Source of the DNA: WLJO01 sp032117595
GTDB lineage: Bacteria; Actinomycetota; Acidimicrobiia; Acidimicrobiales; Ilumatobacteraceae
Direction of reading: 5' to 3'
Length of the DNA: 6,753 nt
Assembly (NCBI GenBank): GCA_032117595.1
Contig: JAULYZ010000144.1
Coordinates: 1 to 6,753, forward strand
Each line of letters opens with the position of its first letter. The first letter of the stretch is position 1. Of the stretch, positions 1-5,326 are shown in pieces. Made by a program: the position numbers and the translations under genes. A model generated the notes under the pieces. The model worked only from the letters and a program-made list of their open reading frames with translations, made no database searches and was not told the origin of the DNA.

Positions 1-944
1 CCCCAGAACATGCCCCAGTGCTGTGCCGTCTTGAGGATCCAGTCAGGGATGTTCATCTTCACGTTGGCTGAGCACGCATCACTCGAGTGGTACACGGTCT
101 GCAGCGGATTAGCGGTGTAGTTGACGTCGACGGCGAGGCCCCAGGAGTGGTACGAGAGATGCGACGGGCCGATGCCCTTGCAGTTGCGGACCGAAGTCGC
201 CGTGCACCGGAAGGTGTAGGTGCCCGCTTGGTCGATGCGGTAGGTGCCGCGGCGGAGGTCGCCGAGGAATCCCTCGAAGAGAGCGGACGCAATCGGGTCG
301 GTGCGAACCGTCCCCCTCACCATTCGCTTCTCCCACTCCGCGAGTGCTGGGGAATTGTTGTAGTCGTTTCCGTTCCAGACGAATCCTTCGGGCGGGTACG
401 TGCCGAGTTCCGCGCGAACGAGGATGTCGAGTGCGGCAGCGGTCGTGGCGTCCACCACGCCGGTCTGGCTGAGCTTGAGAGCCTCCTGGGCCTTCTTCAC
501 CGCTGTTGCGGTCTGCGAACCGAACTTTCCGTCCTGGCTGATGAGTGGTGTGGTGGCCTTCAACTTCCCCTGAAGGAGCGTGACGATCGGCCCGGACGAG
601 CCCACCGTGAGCGGCGTCCATTCCTCGGGGGTGAGCGGCGTGAGGATGAACTGATTTCCGGGGAACGGCGGAGCGGGGAATCCGTGATCGGCCGGGGTCC
701 CATCGAACATGAGCGCACAGTCGTCGAACTCGACGGCAGCGATCTGCTCGGCGGTACAGAGCGGCGGGCGGACCGGCGCCGAGGTGATGTCCGACATCGC
801 CGATCCCGGCTCGACCGGATTGGCGACCGCCGTCGGCACCGTCGGGCTGAGCGGCGTCGTGACCGCCACGAGGGTGGCGAGGAGTCCGGTGGCGACGAGC
901 AGTGACGTTCGGCGCCACGCGCAGCGGGGGCGGACCGGCAGCAT
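1..944 (-). CDS. Secreted peptidoglycan-binding M15/VanY-type peptidase (3' end outside window)
   Basis: This is probably an exported cell-wall peptidase of the D-Ala-D-Ala carboxypeptidase/L,D-endopeptidase superfamily; 314 codons are visible and the C-terminus is cut by the window edge. Residues 1-41 form a signal peptide: a basic start (RPRCAWRR), a hydrophobic core (LLVATGLLATLVAV) and an AVA cleavage site. Residues 115-171 match a PG_binding_1 domain (GPIVTLLQGKL, then DGKFGSQTATAVKKAQ and TGVVDATT). The zinc-site signature SxHxxGxAxD is present as SYHSWGLAVD, with S264, H266 and D273, where H266 and D273 would be metal ligands. The expected last histidine of the M15 fold lies outside the window; the final visible residues (HWGMFWG) resemble the segment that precedes it. 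Cysteine pairs C63/C76 and C247/C255 could form disulfides after export. The ATG at 944 is the only start that gives the signal peptide. The family is secure; the bond cleaved cannot be told. Confidence 0.85.
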   Translation of the reverse strand, partial: MLPVRPRCAWRRTSLLVATGLLATLVAVTTPLSPTVPTAVANPVEPGSAMSDITSAPVRPPLCTAEQIAAVEFDDCALMFDGTPADHGFPAPPFPGNQFILTPLTPEEWTPLTVGSSGPIVTLLQGKLKATTPLISQDGKFGSQTATAVKKAQEALKLSQTGVVDATTAAALDILVRAELGTYPPEGFVWNGNDYNNSPALAEWEKRMVRGTVRTDPIASALFEGFLGDLRRGTYRIDQAGTYTFRCTATSVRNCKGIGPSHLSYHSWGLAVDVNYTANPLQTVYHSSDACSANVKMNIPDWILKTAQHWGMFW

Positions 945-950
945 CCGGTC

Positions 951-956
951 ATTTTC
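951..956 (-). promoter_or_regulatory. Candidate -10 box, M15 peptidase gene
   Basis: Read on the minus strand this is GAAAAT, placed exactly at -12 to -7 if transcription starts at the A of the ATG at 944. It has the A(-11) and T(-7) that matter most in actinobacterial TANNNT boxes but lacks the first T. No convincing -35 hexamer is visible. The overlapping GAGAAA could instead be a weak ribosome binding site. Confidence 0.35.
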
Positions 957-960
957 TCAC

Positions 961-982
961 ACCACGCGTGGTTTCCACCACG
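961..982. promoter_or_regulatory. Operator-like cluster of three ACCACG half-sites
   Basis: Three copies of one hexamer lie together: ACCACG at 961-966, its reverse complement CGTGGT at 967-972, and ACCACG again at 977-982. The first two form a perfect 12-bp palindrome. The last two form an inverted repeat with a 4-nt gap (TTCC). The cluster sits just upstream of the candidate -10 box of the M15 peptidase gene, where -35 contacts would be, so a dimeric regulator could bind here. It could also fold as a small hairpin in the methyltransferase mRNA trailer, but no T-run follows. Confidence 0.4.
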
Positions 983-1033
983 GTTCGGAGCAATATTTCG
1001 CTTCGATGACGAAAAATGTCCAGGAGCAGCAGG

Positions 1034-2419
1034 TCAGGAGGGGTGGCCGAGCAGCGCCGAGAGACGTTGGCGGTCGTCGGCCGAGGTGAGATCGATCACT
1101 GCTCGGACCGGGGCGGGGACCGAGGCTCGCAGGGCGTGGTCGGCGTCGCTCCCCGGGCGCGGGAGTTCGGTGGTGAGCAGGACGACCGGCAGCCCGCTCG
1201 CAGCGGTCGCGGCGGCGGCACGGCCCACGGCCCGCCAGACGGTGTCGGCGCGCGACAGGCCCCCCCGACTACTCGTGTACCCACCGACCACGTCGAAGTA
1301 CCAGCGCTGTCCCTGGGGGTCGCGCCCGAGGAACGACATGATCACGCCGGCACGCGGCACCCGCGCATTGGACCGCTCGATCGTCACACCGAGAGTGGTG
1401 AGCACCGATTCGCCGATCGTCGCCGCCGACCTGCCCTCGAGAGCGGCCTCCGGCAGATCGGGGAGAGCGGCCTGTGCATCGCCCGGTCCGGCCGCAGCGT
1501 CGATCGTCGCAAGCGTTGCGGAGACGCGTTCACGCGCGAGCTCGACGTAGGCGGGATCGAGTTCGTACCCGATGTAGCGCCTGCCGAGTCGGGCCGCAGC
1601 GACAAGGGTGCTGCCGCTGCCCATGAACGGATCGAGCACGAGGTCGTCCACATAGGTGTACAGACGGATCAGTTGTTCGGGGAGCTCGACCGGGAACGGG
1701 GCGGGATGACCGATCCGCCGTGCACTCTCGGGCGGGAGCGACCAGACATCGAGCGTGAGCGACAGGAAGTCGTCGGTAGTCATCGTCGTCTCGTGCGGCA
1801 GGCCTTCGCGCGCGCGTTGTGCGACTGACCGCGCTCGGTCGAACCGTCCCTTGCTCGCAATGATGACGCGCTCACTGAGGTCGCGCAGGACCGGATTCGA
1901 CGCGCTGCGGAACGAGCCCCACGCACACGATCCACTTGCTCCCTCGCCCTTCTGCCACACCAGTTCGCCGCGCAGCAAGAGGCCGAGATCGTGCTCGAGG
2001 ATGTGGATGACGTCCGCAGACAGGCTCCGGTACGGCTTGCGCCCGAGGTTCGCAACGTTCACCGCGATACGCCCGCCCGGTTCGAGGACGCGCACGCACT
2101 CGGCAAACACCTCGGTGAGCATGTCGAGATATTCGAGGTAGGAAGCGGGAACACCCTCGCGCTCGAGCTCTTCCTCGTACTGCTTGCCGGCGAAGTACGG
2201 CGGCGATGTCACGACGAGGGCAACACTCCCATCGGCCACAGCGGTCATGTCCCGTGAATCGCCGCACACGAATGGGTTCGTCACGGGAACCGGTACGGGC
2301 ACCGTGCTGTCGTCGGAGATATCGGGGGCGCGGAAACGGCCGTAGAAACCCGACGCGTCGTGGCTCTCGCGTGCGCCGACGCCGAAGTTCGACGTCGAGG
2401 TCCTGCGCCGCGGCTCCAT
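1034..2419 (-). CDS. Solitary beta-class N4/N6 DNA methyltransferase with extra C-terminal domain
   Basis: This is a 461-residue site-specific DNA methyltransferase of the N6_N4_Mtase type, which transfers a methyl group from S-adenosylmethionine to an exocyclic base nitrogen. The catalytic motif IV is TSPPY (71-75). The SAM-binding motif I is DPFMGSGST (263-271), preceded by the motif X segment GHPAPFPVELPEQLI (237-251) and followed by YIGYELDPAYVELARERV. Motif IV before motif I is the beta-class order, and SPPY rather than DPPY leans towards N4-cytosine methylation. Residues 76-236 would hold target recognition. Residues from about 332 to the end, including RWYFDVVGGYTSSRGGL (372-388) and PVVLLTTELP (411-420), lie outside the catalytic fold and I do not recognise them. 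No restriction endonuclease is nearby. I chose the ATG at 2419 because it lies just upstream of the conserved core and a TANNNT box is correctly spaced. The same frame stays open further upstream, but that stretch is antisense to the oxidoreductase gene. Confidence 0.9.
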   Translation of the reverse strand: MEPRRRTSTSNFGVGARESHDASGFYGRFRAPDISDDSTVPVPVPVTNPFVCGDSRDMTAVADGSVALVVTSPPYFAGKQYEEELEREGVPASYLEYLDMLTEVFAECVRVLEPGGRIAVNVANLGRKPYRSLSADVIHILEHDLGLLLRGELVWQKGEGASGSCAWGSFRSASNPVLRDLSERVIIASKGRFDRARSVAQRAREGLPHETTMTTDDFLSLTLDVWSLPPESARRIGHPAPFPVELPEQLIRLYTYVDDLVLDPFMGSGSTLVAAARLGRRYIGYELDPAYVELARERVSATLATIDAAAGPGDAQAALPDLPEAALEGRSAATIGESVLTTLGVTIERSNARVPRAGVIMSFLGRDPQGQRWYFDVVGGYTSSRGGLSRADTVWRAVGRAAAATAASGLPVVLLTTELPRPGSDADHALRASVPAPVRAVIDLTSADDRQRLSALLGHPS

Positions 2420-2425
2420 GGGGCC

Positions 2426-2431
2426 AGCGTA
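2426..2431 (-). promoter_or_regulatory. Candidate -10 box, methyltransferase (leaderless)
   Basis: On the minus strand this reads TACGCT, a TANNNT hexamer, followed by six bases (GGCCCC) and then the ATG at 2419. It therefore sits at -12 to -7 if the transcript starts at the start codon. An AGGAG motif is present, but its last base is 17 nt from the ATG, which is too far for a normal ribosome binding site. Confidence 0.55.
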
Positions 2432-2464
2432 CGAGACTCCTGCGCGCGGCGTTCGGTGATGCAG

Positions 2465-2470
2465 TACGTT
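2465..2470 (+). promoter_or_regulatory. Candidate -10 box, LLM oxidoreductase (leaderless)
   Basis: TACGTT is followed by six bases (CCCCGC) and then the ATG at 2477, again at -12 to -7 relative to the start codon. No ribosome binding site is visible upstream of that ATG. It faces the equally spaced TACGCT box of the divergent methyltransferase, so both promoters share 57 bp. No clear -35 hexamer is seen. Confidence 0.55.
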
Positions 2471-2476
2471 CCCCGC

Positions 2477-3352
2477 ATGAAATTCGGTGTCGTCTTCGCG
2501 AACACAATGGGTTGGTCCGAAGCGGCTGGCGCGGTCGAGGCCGCCCGCGCCGCCGAGGCCGCAGGCTTCGAGTCGTTCTGGACCGTCGAGCACGTGATCT
2601 TCCCGGACGGGTACCAGTCGGCCTATCCGTACAGCTCCACCGGGAAGATGCCGGCGGCGCCGTCGACACCGATCCCCGATCCACTCATCTGGCTCTCGTA
2701 CGTCGCTGCAGTGACCACCACCCTGCGACTCGCCACCGGCATCCTCATCCTGCCGCAGCGAAATCCGCTCGTCCTCGCCAAGGAAGTGGCAACCCTGGAC
2801 CATCTCTCGGGTGGCCGTGTCGAGTTGGGCATCGGTGTGGGCTGGCTCAAGGAGGAGTTCGATGCACTCGGGGTCCCCTGGGCCGAGCGCGGCCGTCGCA
2901 CCGATGAGTACATCGAGGTGCTGCGCGCGCTGTGGGCTCGCGACCATGCGTCGTACTCCGGTCGGTTTGCGGGGTTCACGAACGTGTCGAGCAATCCCAA
3001 GCCGGCTCAAGCGTCGGTGCCCATCGTGATCGGCGGTCACTCGCGCGCAGCGGCAGAGCGAGCGGGTCGCTTCGGCGATGGCTTCTTCCCCGGCCGCGGT
3101 ACCCCGGCCGAACTCGCCGAGAGCTTCGACATCGTCCGTCAGACCGCTGCTGCAGCAGGCCGCGACCCCAGCGCGATCGAGTTCTCGGCCGGGCACCCGG
3201 GCATTTTCGGAGACGATCCCGTTGGTGCGGTCCAGGAGATGGAGTCCATCGGTGTCGGACGCATCATCGTCCCGGCCTTCACGATGATGAAACCCACCCC
3301 GACCGAAGCGATGCAGCAGTTCGCTGATCGAGTCATCCGCCGCGTGAACTGA
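2477..3352 (+). CDS. LLM-class (probably F420-dependent) oxidoreductase
   Basis: This is a 291-residue luciferase-like monooxygenase (LLM) fold protein, a cytosolic TIM-barrel oxidoreductase probably using coenzyme F420. The N-terminal strand MKFGVVFANT is typical. Other family features are FWTVEHV (35-40 region), the TYP-like YPYSSTGKMP segment (51-59), LATGILILPQRNPLVLAKEVATLDHLSGGRVELGIGVGW (85-123), the GWLKEEFDALGVPWAERG block (122-139), and IGGHSRAAAERAGRFGDGFFP (185-205), which in this superfamily binds the cofactor phosphate. The YPY segment and the length suggest the F420 subgroup named after mycobacterial Rv2161c. The substrate cannot be deduced. I preferred the ATG at 2477 over the in-frame ATG at 2459 because the family begins with this strand and a -10 box is precisely placed. 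FMN use instead of F420 cannot be excluded from sequence alone. Confidence 0.9.
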   Translation: MKFGVVFANTMGWSEAAGAVEAARAAEAAGFESFWTVEHVIFPDGYQSAYPYSSTGKMPAAPSTPIPDPLIWLSYVAAVTTTLRLATGILILPQRNPLVLAKEVATLDHLSGGRVELGIGVGWLKEEFDALGVPWAERGRRTDEYIEVLRALWARDHASYSGRFAGFTNVSSNPKPAQASVPIVIGGHSRAAAERAGRFGDGFFPGRGTPAELAESFDIVRQTAAAAGRDPSAIEFSAGHPGIFGDDPVGAVQEMESIGVGRIIVPAFTMMKPTPTEAMQQFADRVIRRVN

Positions 3353-3387
3353 ACGCGCATGCCGCACTGATACCGCAGCGGCAGCGC

Positions 3388-3414
3388 GTCGAACCCGGGC
3401 GCGGGTCGAACCCG
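3388..3414. terminator. Alternative GC hairpins between convergent genes
   Basis: The decamer GTCGAACCCG occurs twice (3388-3397 and 3405-3414). The central CGGGT (3402-3406) can pair either with ACCCG on its left (3393-3397, loop GGCG) or with ACCCG on its right (3410-3414, loop CGA). An 11-nt interrupted palindrome, GTGCG-T-CGCAC, follows at 3418-3428. The region lies between the oxidoreductase stop (3352) and the CoA-transferase stop (3441), so a bidirectional terminator is plausible. The stems are only 5 bp and no T-run is present, so the call is weak. Confidence 0.3.
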
Positions 3415-3440
3415 TCAGTGCGTCGCACGGGTCAGCCGGC

Positions 3441-4754
3441 TCAATCGGAGGGCCAGATCTCGGCCCGTGCCCGCAGTTCGTCGCGGAAGTCCGGGTGACC
3501 GATCTCTGCGAGCGCCCGTGAACGTTCCCGGATCGTGCGACCGTGGAGCTCGGCGGCCCCGTACTCGGTGATCACCACGTCGACCTGGTGCCGCGGCGTG
3601 GACACCACGCTCCCGAGCGGAAGCTCGGTGACGATCCGCGAGACGAGCGCGCCGTTCACCGTGGTCGTCGACGGGAGACAGATGAGACTGCGCCCATTTG
3701 CCGAGAGTCCCGGACCGGACACGAAGTCCTCGTGGCCGCCGACTCCGCTGAATTGCTTGCCGAGCACCGAGTCGGCAACCACCTGGCCGGAGAGATCGAC
3801 TGCCATGGCCCCGTTGATCGACACCATGTTGCGGTTGCGGGCAATCCGTTCCGGTGAGTTCACCACTCGAACCGGGAGGAACCGGACGTCTTGGTTCTCG
3901 TGCAACCACCCGTAGAGCTCGGGAGTGCCTGCCGCAAAGGTGGTGGGTGTGAACCCGTCGAACTCACTGTCCTTACGGTTGGACACCTTGCCTGACTGGT
4001 GCAATCGCATCAGCCCCGTGGTGAACATCTCGGAGTGGACACCGAGGTCCGAGTACGAGCCTCCGGCGAGTCGTGTGGCGATCTGGCTGGGTATCGCACC
4101 GATGCCGGTCTGCACCGTGCACCCGTTGCCGAAGAATCGCAACGCATGATCGGCGATGGCGATCTCCACGTCGCTCGGCTCGGTGTCGGCGAGGTTGAGC
4201 GGAGCGCGGTCGGTCTCGATGAGGAAGTCGATCTCGTCGACATGGAGTCGATGCGTGTGATCGGGTTCGACACCGAAGGTGCGCGGGAAGTTTTCGCTGA
4301 CCTCGACGATCACGACCCGTTCGGGATCGGCTGCTGCACGGTGCAGTTCGTCGACCGTTGCGCCGGCGTGGAGCGAGAGGCTCACCCATCCGTCCACTGG
4401 CATGGCACCTGCAGTAGCGATCACCCGCGGCCGGAGGTGCTGGAGTATCGGTTCGAAGCGGCGGAAGTCGGCGGGGACGAAATCGATGTCGGCTCCCGAG
4501 TCGCGCAGAAACCGCTCGGCCGGGCCGAAGAAGCCGCTGCGGTAGCGAACGCCGGGCCGCATGAACAGTTGGTACAGGTCGGGGAGGAGCGCGCCGAACA
4601 CCTCGAGACGGGCGAAGTCGTCGCGGTCGCCGAGGGCGTGCAGGAATCCACCGGGCACGCCCGGGCCGAGCGGGAGCGCGAGTGAGTCCTGCGCTCCGAC
4701 GGCGGCCACCGCATCGGCGATGGGATCGAACCTTCGAGACGCTGGACGTGCCAT
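3441..4754 (-). CDS. Acetyl-CoA hydrolase / 4-hydroxybutyrate CoA-transferase family protein
   Basis: This is a 437-residue family I CoA-transferase of the acetyl-CoA hydrolase/transferase group, which moves CoA between short-chain carboxylates through a glutamyl-CoA thioester. The conserved block GIGAIPSQIATRL (217-229) is followed by DLGVHSEMFTTGLM (236-249), in which E242 is the expected nucleophilic glutamate. Further family blocks are NRNMVSINGAMAVDLSGQV (307-325), the GVGGHEDFVSGPG loop (337-349) and VVITEYGAAELHGRTIRER (393-411), with the usual GHPDFRDELRA end. The length is typical of 4-hydroxybutyrate or butyrate CoA-transferases. The substrate is uncertain, since acetate, propionate and 4-hydroxybutyrate enzymes share these motifs, and no pathway partner is adjacent. 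The frame stays open upstream to 4853, but that part runs through the tRNA gene, so the ATG at 4754 is the start. No good ribosome binding site is visible. Confidence 0.88.
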   Translation of the reverse strand: MARPASRRFDPIADAVAAVGAQDSLALPLGPGVPGGFLHALGDRDDFARLEVFGALLPDLYQLFMRPGVRYRSGFFGPAERFLRDSGADIDFVPADFRRFEPILQHLRPRVIATAGAMPVDGWVSLSLHAGATVDELHRAAADPERVVIVEVSENFPRTFGVEPDHTHRLHVDEIDFLIETDRAPLNLADTEPSDVEIAIADHALRFFGNGCTVQTGIGAIPSQIATRLAGGSYSDLGVHSEMFTTGLMRLHQSGKVSNRKDSEFDGFTPTTFAAGTPELYGWLHENQDVRFLPVRVVNSPERIARNRNMVSINGAMAVDLSGQVVADSVLGKQFSGVGGHEDFVSGPGLSANGRSLICLPSTTTVNGALVSRIVTELPLGSVVSTPRHQVDVVITEYGAAELHGRTIRERSRALAEIGHPDFRDELRARAEIWPSD

Positions 4755-4760
4755 GCGGTC

Positions 4761-4766
4761 AGTCTC
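4761..4766 (-). promoter_or_regulatory. Weak candidate -10 box, CoA-transferase
   Basis: On the minus strand this reads GAGACT, at -12 to -7 relative to the ATG at 4754, keeping A(-11) and T(-7) of the TANNNT pattern but not the first T. Its core promoter would overlap the hairpin that ends the tRNA unit. By itself it is weak; it matters because the three other unlinked starts show the same spacing. Confidence 0.25.
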
Positions 4767-4770
4767 GCCC

Positions 4771-4808
4771 AAAACGGGAACCGGGCCGACCCGTGCGGGC
4801 CGACCCGG
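4771..4808 (-). terminator. Intrinsic-terminator-like hairpin after tRNA-Pro
   Basis: On the minus strand CCGGGTCGGCCCG (4808-4796) and CGGGTCGGCCCGG (4793-4781) can pair along their whole length, with eleven Watson-Crick pairs and two G-U pairs around a CA centre; the innermost pairs probably open to form a loop. TTCCCG and then TTTT (4774-4771) follow. In DNA the arms also read as a 12-bp direct repeat, CGGGCCGACCCG, at 4782-4793 and 4796-4807. The hairpin begins 11 nt after the tRNA 3' end and its T-run ends 16 nt before the CoA-transferase ATG, so it may also work as an attenuator for that gene. Confidence 0.55.
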
Positions 4809-4819
4809 ATACCTGACCG

Positions 4820-4894
4820 TCGGGGTGGGGAGATTCGAACTCCCGGCCTCCACGTCCCGAACGTGGCGCGCTAACCAAGCTGCGCTACACCCCG
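4820..4894 (-). tRNA. tRNA-Pro (anticodon CGG)
   Basis: The minus strand folds into a complete cloverleaf of 75 nt including the discriminator A. The acceptor stem is CGGGGTG/CACCCCG, the D stem GCGC/GCGC with loop AGCTTGGTTA, the anticodon stem CCACG/CGTGG with loop TTCGGGA, and the T stem GGGAG/CTCCC with loop TTCGAAT. All stem pairs are perfect. The anticodon CGG reads the proline codon CCG, which is common in GC-rich genomes. The 3' CCA is not encoded, so it must be added after transcription. The gene lies 19 nt after the receiver gene stop codon and 65 nt before the CoA-transferase start, on the same strand as both. Confidence 0.96.
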
Positions 4895-4903
4895 GTCATT
4901 GGA

Positions 4904-4938
4904 GAGAGGAACTCTAGCCAGAGGCCACGGTTTCTCCA
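4904..4938 (-). promoter_or_regulatory. Candidate promoter of tRNA-Pro
   Basis: On the minus strand TGGAGA (4938-4933; four of six matches to TTGACA) and TAGAGT (4916-4911; TANNNT) are separated by 16 nt. Transcription would start near 4904, giving a leader of about 10 nt before the tRNA. The first three bases of the -10 box are the TAG stop codon of the receiver gene. With the downstream hairpin, this would make the tRNA an independent unit. Confidence 0.45.
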
Positions 4939-5315
4939 TCCGGTGCGCTCACCGGGTGGAGTGCGCAGTCGACGGCTTCCCGGATGCGGATCGGGTCGAG
5001 CGGCTTGACGAGCCACGACTCGGCGCCGCTGCGGCGGGCCAGGTGGACGTCGGCCGTGCGGTCGAGGAGCATCACCACCGGCAGATGGTCGAGTGTTCCG
5101 GCGGACTCGTCGAGTCGCAGCGCCATGGTCACGGCCATGCCGCCCATCGTCCCGATCTGGAGGTCGAGGATGGCGACATCGGGCATCGAGGTGGTCACTG
5201 CCGGTATGACATCTCGGCCGTTGCGGCAGACCGTGAAGGTCGTGCCCGGGCCCTCGAGGGCCGCCCGAACCTCGTCGAGCACCCAGTTCGCATCGGTGGC
5301 GATCAACACATGCAC
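4914..5315 (-). CDS. Stand-alone response-regulator receiver domain, partly degenerate
   Basis: This 133-residue protein is a single CheY-like receiver domain with no DNA-binding or enzymatic output domain. The first strand is VHVLIATDAN, the phospho-acceptor strand is PDVAILDLQIGTMGG with D51, and the last conserved strand is ESWLVKPLD with the invariant lysine K104. Two active-site positions deviate: the usual Asp-Asp pair is T7-D8, and the conserved Thr/Ser after the fourth strand is L84 (VVMLLD). It may therefore bind metal poorly or signal by protein contact. It follows the ArsA-like ATPase gene by 11 nt and is probably co-transcribed with it. Of the tandem GTG codons at 5321, 5315 and 5309, the one at 5315 has an AGGG motif 9 nt upstream and starts the domain as expected. 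A TAGGGT hexamer at 5329-5324, overlapping the ATPase stop codon, could act as an internal promoter, but this is weak. Confidence 0.8.
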   Translation of the reverse strand: MHVLIATDANWVLDEVRAALEGPGTTFTVCRNGRDVIPAVTTSMPDVAILDLQIGTMGGMAVTMALRLDESAGTLDHLPVVMLLDRTADVHLARRSGAESWLVKPLDPIRIREAVDCALHPVSAPDGETVASG

Positions 5316-5326
5316 GGGCACTGACC

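Noticed and set aside
87..905. Long plus-strand open frame (272 codons) and minus-strand frame at 109-918
   Set aside because: Both overlap the M15 peptidase gene, which has a signal peptide, a PG-binding domain and a zinc motif in its own frame. The competing products are Arg-rich without domains.
2430..2445. AGGAG as the ribosome binding site of the methyltransferase
   Set aside because: Its last base is 17 nt from the ATG, and no alternative in-frame start lies at a suitable distance before the conserved core.
2360..2476. Upstream starts (2360 and 2459) for the oxidoreductase
   Set aside because: 2360 would overlap the divergent methyltransferase start. 2459 adds six residues before the family's usual MKFGVV start and removes the correctly spaced -10 box.
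2420..3367. The methyltransferase frame stays open to 3367, giving one 777-residue reading frame
   Set aside because: The upstream part is exactly antisense to the LLM oxidoreductase, has arginine- and histidine-rich shadow composition and no motif; the conserved methyltransferase starts after the ATG at 2419.
3999..4685. Plus-strand open frame of 228 codons
   Set aside because: Antisense to the CoA-transferase and without recognisable motifs; it shows the usual GC-rich shadow pattern.
4755..4853. N-terminal extension of the CoA-transferase to the ATG at 4853
   Set aside because: It would run through the tRNA-Pro gene and the terminator hairpin; family similarity begins after the ATG at 4754.
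4820..4894. tRNA-Pro as an integration (att) site for a mobile element
   Set aside because: I see no second copy of the tRNA 3' end, no integrase and no phage or plasmid gene in the window.
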